From Prorocentrum cordatum (taxonomy: Eukaryota; Sar; Dinophyceae; Prorocentrales; Prorocentraceae), in the NCBI GenBank assembly GCA_963575745.1, contig CAUYUJ010022093.1, positions 192,831 to 256,830 of the forward strand: DNA of 64,000 nucleotides, given 5' to 3'. The notes beneath the pieces are model-generated. The model saw nothing but the letters and a program-made list of their open reading frames with translations. It searched no databases and was not told where the DNA came from. A program made the translations under genes and the position numbers. Positions 22,131 through 31,800 of this stretch are shown here, piece after piece (position 1 is the first letter of the stretch; every line of letters starts with the position of its first letter).

Positions 22131-22937
22131 AACCCGAGAAATCAAAATAGAACTCTTCTGAAGGGCTGCATGATATTCACGCGCCCCTCCTCGCGTGCAC
22201 GCACGCGTGGCGCGCCGGAAGCGCTGCTGCATCAACTGCCGGTTCAAACAACCTTCTGCAACGACTCTGCACCAACAAAATTAAGCTGTTATCAGCACCA
22301 CTGTCCGACTTCCAATCTAAATCCTATAGCTCTCAGAAAGCTCTCCAGAATTTTTGTATTTTTCGTGTCGACAATAAACTGTTCTGTCATATGTTTAAAT
22401 GATAAAAGAGGCCTACAGAGGCGATACTGGCGCTAGCAGTGAACCGTCAACCTGGTTACCGCTGGCGCCTTTGTAGAGTTTCTTGCGCGCTAACACACGA
22501 ACAGAAGAACTTTGCAGAATGTGTCTATAAAATCTTAGATTTTACATTTTTCATAGAGAAATAAAGAAAAAGCAGATAACGAGACCAAATAGCTAGAAAT
22601 AAATGTAAAAATACATTTGAATTGTCTGACTCGCAACCATGAAAATTTGCGCAGCCACGAAATGCGTAAGAAAAATTGTTTGGGATATGTTTCGATTACC
22701 GACAACGGAAACAAAGAACCATCGTAGCCATCGATATAAAATATATACCGGTTTTCTTTGAATTTGCGTATCCTTCTTTTGTTTTTCTGTTTCCTATTCT
22801 TCTTATTGTTAACCTTCTTGTTCTGGCTCGCAGTTTTGTTTTATCTTTCTCATTTCTTATGTACTCGGATATTTGTCTAACTCCCTTATATTTATCTGTT
22901 TATTTCTCTTTTCTTGTCTTTTAAGTGGTAGATTTAC

Positions 22938-23272
22938 ATCATGTCATTTCATATGAATCAGCACGCGTTCCAAGATTTTCATTTAAATCCAGATTTACAT
23001 GATTTTGAATCTAGAAACCAGTGTCTACCATATATATATATATACACATACACATATACATATATACATACAGAAGACATATATATACATGTTAGCTTCC
23101 TATATATATATATACACACGCACACACACACATATACACATATAAATATATATATATATATATATATATGTGGTGGAGACTGGATTATAGATTCAAAGTC
23201 CTTTAAATCTGGATTTGAATGAAAATCGTGGAGCGCGTGCTGCTTTATATGACAAGAAATCATCTAAATCTA
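22938..23272. mobile_element. Foldback element, about 100-bp inverted arms around (TA)n
   Basis: The left arm (about 22938-23035) and right arm (about 23165-23272) are diverged reverse complements, with shared words such as CAGCACGCG, GATTTTCATT and AAATCCAGATTT. The loop is (TA)n and (CA)n. Because of the symmetry both strands translate to near-identical peptides ending '…SKSFKSGFE' and '…SKSCKSGFK', which are not genes. Confidence 0.75.
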
Positions 23273-23898
23273 GATTCAAATGAATATGTTTGTCGACTCA
23301 TAATCGATCATTTAAATCTAGATTACAATGAAATACACGTATCGCATCTAAGTCGACCGCTCATAACAAGCAAAAAAACGAAAAGAAAACGCGAAAGAAA
23401 AGAGAGTTCGATAAAGATCCAATAATGCAAGATCAGAGAACGAGAACAAAACTGCGAGCGAGAAGAAGAATATAAACAATAAGAAGAAGTGAGAAACAGA
23501 AATACGAAAGAAAAACAAAGAAATTCAAAGAAAACCGGTGGATATTTATATTGAAAGCTATAGCTGGTTTCCGTTATCGGTAATCGAAATTGTTAGTATA
23601 TACCGCGAAGATTGTCTCACGCGCTTCGTGGCTGCGCAAGTTTCGGTGGAATCACCTTCCTTAGGTGACAAGCCAGACGATTCTATATAGTGTTGTACAA
23701 CATGTCTTTGTCTTTGAGCATGTATTCCGCACCTGTTCGGCTGAGTGCAGAGCAATCTCTTTCCAGACTTCCTACATCACGTTTTCGGTCCGCTTGAAAC
23801 GGAGAATGTTTCCATATATCACGTTCTTATTCCCATTGTGGGTGAAGAGCGTTCGAATTTGATATCGTCGCGGATCAAGTCCAGGTGAGAGGGTTCAG

Positions 23899-24880
23899 TT
23901 GATGGCAGTTGAACAGGCTAGTCAAACTCATTTTGAAGCAGGTGTTCTAGACATGGAACCGCGCGCAGCGCAGAGCATTCCCCAAGCAGAATGGGCAGTC
24001 CAGCAAGTCCAAAAGGAAAAAGAAGACATTCAGTTCAGTGCGCCGAGTCTGAAAAAACGTGGTCCGAAGCGTCGCCCATTCGAACCACATAAAGAGCCGA
24101 TACCGTACCAAGAGAGTGAGAAGACAGAGAACGGCATCGAAAAATTAAGTTTGCAGGATAATGCGAGACGTTTTATCCTAAAAGAAGATTTGTGGACGAA
24201 GCCATTAGCACAATCAAAGCATCAGAAGATGACTATATTGGTTGAATATTGCGATAAGTGCAAAGATTGTCAAAAGGCGCATGCGTTTTCAAAACGAACT
24301 GATGCGTCAGGTGATAATGTTCTGTTTATCGAGACAATTGGAGAATGCCAAGGCGATCCGAATGATCCATCTACGCTCAACATTCCTCGATTCCAGAGAG
24401 AGAACGCCCGGAAGTACGCATCGTCATGCACTCTAGGACAAATTGAGAAGTTATTTTGCAAACTACAGATTCACAAAGGTTCATGGCCAACAGGCAAGCA
24501 GATTGAGAATGAAAGAGCAAAGTTGAAGCCAACTGTGAATCGATATTGGATTGCATGTTTGGGTGATTTACAAAAATGTATTGCAGCTCCTCCAGAACAA
24601 ATATTAATATTTGGAAATTATGTTGCATTGGAAGAGAATATATGTCGTGTTCCGTTTACAGCGCCGAAAGCGGGAGATATGATCGAAAAATTGCGGCATT
24701 TATCAGGTTGTATCATGGATTTCACATTCAATACAAATCAGGAGAACACAGGAACCTCACATGCGTTTTTTCCGGGCTAAATTTACGCTTGCAGATGCGG
24801 AAGACAGAGACGCTCATCAGTTACTATTAAATCTCTATTTGAATGAGCTGGATCGATTGATATGAGAATTACTGATGGAT
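23899..24880 (+). pseudogene. Probable MULE-like transposase N-terminal half
   Basis: The frame 23899-24780 (293 residues) has a Cys-rich segment 'YCDKCKDCQKAHAF' followed by 'FIETIGECQGD', resembling the zinc-binding start of Mutator-like transposases. Then comes a helical 'TGKQIENERAKLKP' segment. Near the end 'SGCIMDFTFNTNQEN' looks like the first catalytic Asp region of the MULE core ('…DxTF.TN…'). A one-base frameshift near 24765 lets the next frame continue 'FRAKFTLADAEDRDAHQLLLNLYLNELDRL', which resembles the following MULE segment. I cannot see the later catalytic residues, so it is truncated or decayed. Assignment is by pattern only, without a profile search. Confidence 0.45.
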
Positions 24881-25950
24881 TCGTAGATTGCGCTTGCATG
24901 GAAAGTTAATTACCTGCTTTACCACTTGAAAGAGGTGTAGTGTTACGTTGTTTACAGCATACCCGGACAAATATTAAACAAGAGGGTAAAGATACGATTC
25001 GACGGCCAGTGGCTTTGAACATTTCCGACGGGGGTATTCGAGCGCCTTGGGCGTGTGGTTGAGGAACAGTTCCGGATTCACGACATATGCGCCGAGCACA
25101 GCCGAACGAAAGCATCGAACTACACAGTCGCTGTTGGAATATGATTACGAGCGTTGTAGTGCCGCACAATTAATGCATCAAGTGTGCGAGGTTATTTCTG
25201 GACGGATTGAGGGAAGTCATTATGATGGTTTGGTAAATCAAATAGATCAAGAATGGGAGGGATTCAAAAAATGGCCAACACGAAGAAATTCTGCAAGATT
25301 TGAAGTTTGTCGTGGATACAGCAGAAAAAGACGCCCAAGCCATTCGATTAGATTTCAATGCAATTTTGGAACATGCTCATCAGCATGGCGCTCAAAAAAC
25401 ACATTTGATGCAACCGTGCGGAATTGCCCTTTCAACAGGCGAGCAGGCAACATTCGCTTATGTCATGCCAAAATACAAGATATGGAAGGCCGCAGAAAAC
25501 AAATTGATATGGAGGCAATGATGAAACTTGCATTGGCTCAAACAAGCAAACGTGGAAATTGCGATGGCCAGTCCCGATACACGCGCTTACGATTTGATGC
25601 GGCATTGAAAGCTTCGCCAACAATATACCATCATAAATTTGGTACCAAAAAATAGCACGAGACACGCACCACCATTATATTGATGGAGGCGGGTTGTCAA
25701 AGCATTCTTTACGTATTCTGAGACTTCATATTCAAGATTATTTGAAAGCAGTACCAATGCTCATTCGAAGCCTGGTGGAAAGCTGGGAAAGGCGAAGGCA
25801 AAACCCAAAATGACAATTGACATTAAAGCAATGCTCGGGCCGTCTCCGTTGAAAATGAAGAATGCATCGGCAAAATCTCCAAGAGAAATCGGAAAAATGT
25901 AGGATATTCAGTCTTGAGGAAAAACTTCCATTTAGCGCCGCTACCCAACC
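24881..25950 (+). other. Decayed coding sequence of unknown type
   Basis: Several short overlapping plus-strand frames (25047-25655 and 25300-25521) have a protein-like composition, for example 'ISGRIEGSHYDGLVNQIDQEWEGFKKW' split at its middle, then 'KFVVDTAEKDAQAIRLDFN'. No family is recognised. The frame changes suggest a broken gene linking the transposase-like and OTU-like parts. Confidence 0.35.
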
Positions 25951-25959
25951 GATAAGCCC

Positions 25960-26690
25960 TTTCTCAATTCCAAGTTCAAGTTTCGAGATGGCGATAAATA
26001 CTGCATGGCAAAAACAGTTAAAGGGAGATGCTTGCGGGATCGTGTCGATGGCAATTATTGTAAGCAGCATGCACAGATGGCACGCGGAGTCAAAGGCACG
26101 GTACTGAAAAATGTTCTCAGATCGTTGGGATCTACTTTTCAGAATGTACAGAAGCAGAGTTACGATGATCAGTTGAAGCAAGTAATTAAAGCGAATTTGG
26201 ATAAGTATCGTGCGAACGAAAAACGGCATCAGCAAAGTATTTCCATTCTCGATCAGCGCCTCCGCGTTCGCAAATTGAAACGGGTCGAAATTCCAGGTGG
26301 AGGCGACTGTCAATTTGAAGCCATTACGAAAACATTAGGATTGCAATTGACACCGAACGATCTGAGATGGCAAACATGTGATTATTTGGAGCAGCTTCCT
26401 GAATTATTTGCAGGTTTTGCTTTTGGTAATTTTGTCGAATTGTAAAACTTACATCAGTCATATGCGCAAACCCGGCAGTTGGGGAGATCATTCAACATCG
26501 GCGGCCATTGCACATCTAACTTTGCGACCCATTCGGGTCATATCCGACACGTCTGTGCTCCCGCCTGTTATAAATCCGGCTCCGCCTCCGCCTTTGCCGG
26601 CGCCTCCGCCTCCGTTTCCGCCTCCGCTTCTGCCTCCTCCTTCTCCTCCTCCTCCTGCTCCTCCTTGTCCTCCCTCTCCTCGCTGATGGT
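25960..26690 (+). pseudogene. OTU-type cysteine protease with N-terminal CxxH zinc motif, one frameshift
   Basis: The frame at 26005-26445 begins after a short motif 'YCMAKTVKGRCLRDRVDGNY' and 'CKQH' (about 26000-26070). This resembles the small Cys/His domain 'C..T.KG..C…YC..H' seen in several large-virus and protist proteins. After a basic helical part (26100-26270) comes 'VEIPGGGDCQFEAI' at about 26284-26325, the OTU catalytic Asp-Cys loop. In the next frame, shifted by one base near 26443, 'YISHMRKPGSWGDHSTSAAIAH' spans the catalytic His motif (WGDH; given here in two overlapping parts), followed by 'LRPIRVISD'. OTU proteases cut ubiquitin chains from proteins. A Pro-rich tail (26560-26685) ends the frame. 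Both active-site motifs survive, so the break is either recent, an assembly error, or a programmed shift. Confidence 0.7.
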
Positions 26691-26734
26691 GAAATTCGCG
26701 TTGTTCGAAAGGATTGACGACACGTGAGTGTAGT

Positions 26735-27020
26735 GAAATCATTGGAATCTAGATTTAAATGATACGGCAGTGGATGCGCATGGAAATCATTTAAATCTAG
26801 ATGTAAATGAAGATAAATAGATGCGGTGTATGCGAGTCATTTACATCTAGATTTCAATTGTGAAATTGGGTCCGATCTAAGGAAATCATTTGAATCTAGA
26901 TTTAAATGATTCAGATGGAAGGTAGCGCATGGAAATCATTTAAATCCAGATTTAAATGAATGTATGTAGTTAATTGACATGCCCAGCGTTCGATCATTGA
27001 AATCTAGATTTAAAGGAATA
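26735..27020. repeat. Cluster of six short palindromes, consensus ATTTAAATCYAGATTTAAAT
   Basis: Copies with flanking CA/TG begin near 26740, 26788, 26838, 26887, 26937 and 26995, at about 50-bp spacing. Four further copies lie left of the protein remnants (about 22980, 23198, 23261 and 23309). The spacers are short and mostly not alike, so this is neither a simple satellite nor a CRISPR array. Confidence 0.75.
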
Positions 27021-27049
27021 ACAAAACTAGAATCCAGTGATAATGATAT

Positions 27050-28105
27050 ACATATATATATGTGTGTATATATAACATACATCATATCGGAAATCGGGAT
27101 ATGATATCGAAATGGAACGGAAAGACACCCATCGGGAAATCGGTTTCGGTTTCGTGCGTGCGCCTTGTGGCCGGGCGTCGGGACCGAATCATTCCCCCTC
27201 CCCACCTGTATCCGAAAGTCCCACTGGTGCGAAAAATAGTGAGACCGAGGACGAAATCGACTCTGAGATCGATAGTGGTATCGATAGTGAGACCGACAGC
27301 GAGATCGATCGTGTGATCGATCAAATCGATAGTGAAATGAATAGTGCTTTTGATTGTCAGATCGAGTGATATCGACAGAGGGATTACTACTGGGATCGAT
27401 AACGAGATCCAGGGTGAGATCGACAGGGTATCGATCGAGTGATATCGACAGTAAGATCGATCGTGAAACCGCTTGCCAAGACAATAGTGAGATGACTCGA
27501 ATACTATCATAGTAATATGGATAGTGAGATCGGCAGTGAGATCGTCAGATCAATCGAGAGAGACTGATCGGGTGAGATATACTGTGGTCGAATGTTCGAT
27601 CGGTCGCGAGATGAAGCATGAGATCGATAGTGGTATCGGTAGTGGGATCGATAATGGTATCGATAGTGAGATAGATCGATAGTAGAATCGATAATGAAAT
27701 CGATACTGGGATCGAGAGTGAGATCGACAATGAAATTGATCAAGCGAGATCGACCATACGGTCGATAGCGAGATCAATCGTGGGATTGATAGTGATATGG
27801 ACCATGAGACCGTAAGTGAAACAGATGGTAAAATCGATACTTGTATTGATAATCAAGTCGATCGATCGTGGAATCAATATTGAGATCGATAGTGAGATCG
27901 ATAGTTGGATCGATCGTGAGATCGACCGAGTGAGATCGATAGTGAGATCGATCGAGTGGGATCGAGCCCGACATCGATTGTGGGATCGAAAGTGAGATCG
28001 GTTGAGTGAGACGTTGGTTTCTCCTCCCCCGTTCCATCTCCTTTTCACCCGAAATGTTCGTATAGGTATAGATATAGGTGTAGGTATAAGTATAGATATG
28101 TGCTT
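27050..28105 (-). repeat. Family E composite repeat, copy 1 (minus orientation)
   Basis: On the minus strand the order is a start segment with CGGGTGAAAAGGAGATGGAA, a 12-base-type array of GATCTCACTATC units (28015-27235), a unique segment, and a core with CCGAAACCGATTTCC and CCGTTCCATTTCGAT (about 27155-27095), next to (TA)n at 27047-27072. Copies at 42840-44655 and 48995-49905 have the same order. Confidence 0.65.
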
Positions 28106-28119
28106 GTGTATATATATAT

Positions 28120-28295
28120 AGGAAGAGACTGGAATCACGAGTTAAAAAGTATTAACTCGCGAGTTAATACTTTTATATCGTTGGTATACATATACCCCGG
28201 ATAAGTATTAATTTGCGAGTTAATACTTTTGGTTCGTGTGTATACATATATCACGTATAGAGAAATATTAACTCGCGAGTTAATTCTTAAACATT
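28120..28295. repeat. Three tandem units each centred on TATTAACTCGCGAGTTAATA
   Basis: Palindromes lie at 28147-28172, 28203-28228 and 28263-28288, each followed by a similar GTATACATATA stretch. This gives a tandem unit of about 58 bp with a strong hairpin in each unit. Confidence 0.75.
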
Positions 28296-28350
28296 CAGAA
28301 AATGACTAGAAAATAATTTATAAATTCTCTAATTCCGCGTCTTTTCGACA

Positions 28351-29455
28351 ACGAGAAAGACGTTACAACGATAGAATAAGCGATAGATTGCTTCCTTCCT
28401 CGAGGATTTGGTTTCCAGGCTTCAGGATCAGTTTTTGAGAGCATCGGATTACTAGACAGGTTCTTCGAAGCTCAGGCTGCCGGCTGGTCTCCCGGAAGTA
28501 TTTCCGGTATCGATCGGCCTCCCAGAGCTTACATGCCCGTGTCCTACAGAGGATTCGCAGCGGCTCTGGGGCAGAATTGCGGTAGCGAGGGATCAGAGGT
28601 TGCTAAGTTTACCGATTTAGTCCCCTCTAAATCTGTAAACCTCTGCGGGGACTTTTGAATCCAAGTTACGAATCCCACGACAGAGCGTCGGTAGGGCACG
28701 GGCAAAGAAAAAGGATGTCTATATCTGTGATCCATCCCTATTTCCTCTCGATATAGTGGTAATATTCCGGAAACCGTGAATGCACTTGATCCGCACTGTT
28801 TAAGGCTCAAGCTATCTCAGCAATGTCTTGTGATTATCACACCTTCATTGGTACCTTCGGTCCGCTCCGTTGGAGAGGGTACACCTCCATATGATGTTTA
28901 TGCTTATCTTGTTTATTGTGGTCGATGGAGTGGTACTATGGCGTCGGCCACCTGCACAGGGCGCTCGCATCCAACTGCAGGCCGTGCCCTCATTCAATGA
29001 ATCCCATCTTGAAGATGGGTGGCTCCCCGCTCCAGGACTCCAGGAAATTCACGCACGCCTGGAGCTGGGTCGAGCAGCGCAGGCCAACCTCTCGATGTCG
29101 CCCCATTTACACATCCGAGATGCCCCCGAAGAAGAGCCGAGCAAGAAAAGGCCGAGGGGGCAGAGAGGTGAAAAGCGGCGCCCGTTTGTAATTTACGGCG
29201 GGCCCATTGTTTTTACATCGCCAAATATGTTGTTACGTGAAATGGTCAATACTTAGATTCGGGAGAAGGACACGCACGTGCATTCTTTAACACCGTCATC
29301 CTACAATGGGGCCAAGAATCCCACCAGCCCTCTGGGCGTCGGTGGTTTAGAGCGTTTCCTCTTCCACCCCTCCTTCTTCCCCTTCGGGGAAGTGTTTACC
29401 CCTCCCCCTACCCCCTCCCCACTGACCTGGACAGGGGGGGCCGCGGGTAGTTAGA
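28351..29455. other. Unique sequence, no gene recognised
   Basis: A plus-strand frame at 28870-29256 (128 residues, '…LQEIHARLELGRAAQ…') has no recognisable family. I do not call it a gene. Confidence 0.35.
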
Positions 29456-30545
29456 GCGTCCAAGATGGCCCAACACGGCTCCAAGAGGGCCTCAGGGAGC
29501 TCAAGATGACCTCCAAGATGGCTCAAGATAGCGCAAGATGCCTCAAGATGGTCCCCATGATGTTCCAAGACGCCCCAAGAGCTTCCCAAAACGGTTCCAA
29601 GTACTCACAAGAGCATCACTAGGATGCCTCCAAGAGGCCAAAATGCTTCAAAACCCTATGGAAAATCAATGGTTTTGGTGTTCTCACTTTTTCGCTTGCG
29701 ATGCACATCCGAGGCGTCAAAATGGCTCTAAGATGGCACAAGATAGCTCCAAAAGGGGCCCAAGAAAGCCCCAAGACGGCGCCAAGAGCGGCAACGAACG
29801 CTCCAAGAACACCCCAAGAGGGGTTCAGGAGGCGATTTTAAAAGGCTCTACAAGGGCGACGCTAAAAAATGCTTCCGCTTTCTTTGCCAGATCCCCTCCA
29901 ACATGGCTCTACCAGCGCCTCTGAGGCCTCCAAGAGCGCTTCAAGAGCGCCCCAAACGACGCCCAAGAGGCCCCCAAGAGGCTCACAAGGTCGTCAAAGA
30001 TGGGCCAAGACGGCTCCCTGAGAGCCTCGGAAGCCCAGGACACCTTCCAAGATGGCTGACGATTGCGCGACCTGCCTCAAGATGGCTCCGAAGATGTTTC
30101 AAGACGTTCCAAGACTGCTCCAAAACGATTCCAACAGGCTGGCTCAAGATATCGCAACCTGCCTCAAGATGGTTCCGAAGATGTTCCAAGACGCTCCAAG
30201 ACCGTCCCAGGACGATTCCAAGTGGCCACATCTTCCAAAACCTTCGGAAAATCAACATTTTGGGCTTTCTCGCCTTTTCGCTTCCGATGGCCATCCGAGG
30301 CTTCAAGATGACTCCAAGATGGCCCAAGAGGGCTCCAAGAGCGCTCTGAAGGCTCCCAAGAGCGCTGCAAGAGGGCCCCACGAGGCGCCCATGAGGCCCT
30401 AGGAGGCCCCAACATGCGCCCCAGAGGCCTCCAAGAGGCCCCCAAGAGACCCCCAAGAGGCCCCAAGAAGCTCTCCAAAGCACCCAAGACGCTCTAAGAG
30501 GCGTCCGGGACCGCCAAGAGGCCCCTAAGACGCTCCAACCGGCCT
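29456..30545. repeat. CCAAGATGGC-type minisatellite with internal duplication
   Basis: Units such as CCAAGATGGCTC and CCAAGAGGCCCC fill the interval. Two related unique pieces (29640-29720 and 30230-30310, sharing GGAAAATCAA, TTTTCGCTT and CATCCGAGGC) show that about 590 bp is duplicated. It is related to the array at 4.3-5.1 kb. Confidence 0.7.
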
Positions 30546-30804
30546 CCACTGGGGTACCCCTCCTTTGTGTGCTGCCCACTTCCCTGATCGAGGCACTTCC
30601 CCTGGGCATCGTTTCTGGATGGGCTGGTGGGGTTACGTCTTTCTTTTACAGGGTCGGGCTGAGCGTGACGAATTCGCCGGGCGCGCGCGGGGGCCGCGGA
30701 TCAGGCGGCGGTGCAAGCTGCAGCCCAGGGAGTCTGAAGGGAAACAGCCACCCAGGAAGCAGGGAAGACGCTGCCAAAATGGCGCGTCGCACACCCCCAG
30801 TCAA

Positions 30805-31800
30805 GGATCGTGTCGGTCCGACGATCACAGGGCAGTGGGGTTCTGACTCCGTGCAAGGAGTGCGTCAGTAGCCCAGGGTGTCTGCCGGGTATGAGCGAGA
30901 CCATAGGCAAGAGAGCTGACGTCGTCCAGCAGAGAGAAGGGACTCTGACAGCGCCAGCGAACCGTCGCAGCTTCAGAGTACGCATCCACGCGGCTGAAAA
31001 GGCACGCCTGCAGTCATTGACAACCGGAGTCAACCCTCAAACCAACTGCGGAAGAATGCGTTCGCACGCGAAAGATCAACGACATGATGTGACGCAGTGC
31101 AAAGGTACACCAGCTCCCGACCTTGGCGAGAGACCCGACGGCATCCGAGGTGACAGGGCGTGTACCAGGAAGCAACTAAGTGACATGACAAGGAGCGGCT
31201 CTCCAGGAGACTCTGAAAGACCAGAAAGGAAATAGCGCTCTGAGAAAGCTGTGCTGCCGCATACCCACTGCAGCACAAGCAATCGTAGTCACGAAGACGC
31301 CCAGGAAGTTTCCGTGCAAGGAGTGCGTTAGTAGCCCAGGGTGTCTGTCGGGTATGAGCGAGACCGTAGGCAAGAGAGCTGACGTCGTCCAGCACCGTGC
31401 AAGAAGAGTGTCAGAGAGCCCAGGGTGTCTGCCGGGTATGAGCGAGACCGTAGTGGGGATCTGTCTCCGTGCACGAGGGGTGTCAGAGAGCCCAGGGTGT
31501 CTGCCGGGTATGAGCGAGACCGTAGGCATGCGTTCGCACGCGAAAGATCAACGACATGATGTAACGCAGTGCGGAAGGTACACCTGTTCCCGACCTCGGC
31601 GCGAGACACGAGGGCCAACCGAAGATGACAGGGCGTGTACCAGTAAGCAACTAAGTGGCATAACAAAGAGCAGCTCTCCAGGATACCCTGGCGGACCAGA
31701 AAGCGTGGAAATAGCGCTCTGAGAAAGCTGCGCTGACGCATACCCGCTGCAGCACAAGCAACCGTCCGTAGTCACGAAGAAGCCCAGGAAGTGACCGCTC
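30805..31800. repeat. Tandem duplication of about 470 bp with 75-bp subrepeats
   Basis: A segment with CACGCGAAAGATCAACGACA occurs at about 31070 and 31540. A segment with AGCCCAGGGTGTCTGCCGGG occurs at about 30870, 31335, 31420 and 31490. Both are imperfect tandem copies. No gene is recognised. Confidence 0.7.

Larger units (their letters stand above)
22300..28350. other. AT-rich island unlike its surroundings
   Basis: From about 22.3 kb to 28.3 kb the DNA is, by eye, much richer in A and T than the rest of the window. It has AT-biased codons in its open frames, many short palindromes, and two protein remnants of transposon or viral type (transposase-like and OTU-like). Its left part (22300-22930 and 23430-23890) holds no recognisable gene. 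Its edges adjoin LINE copy 2 and family E repeats. Together this suggests acquired DNA. Confidence 0.65.

Noticed and set aside
22941-23263. Two small proteins ending in similar peptides on opposite strands
   Set aside because: The similarity comes from the inverted-repeat arms of a foldback element.
26735-27020. CRISPR-like array (repeats with unique spacers)
   Set aside because: The repeats are palindromic and imperfect, spacers are of uneven length, there are no cas genes, and the genome is eukaryotic.
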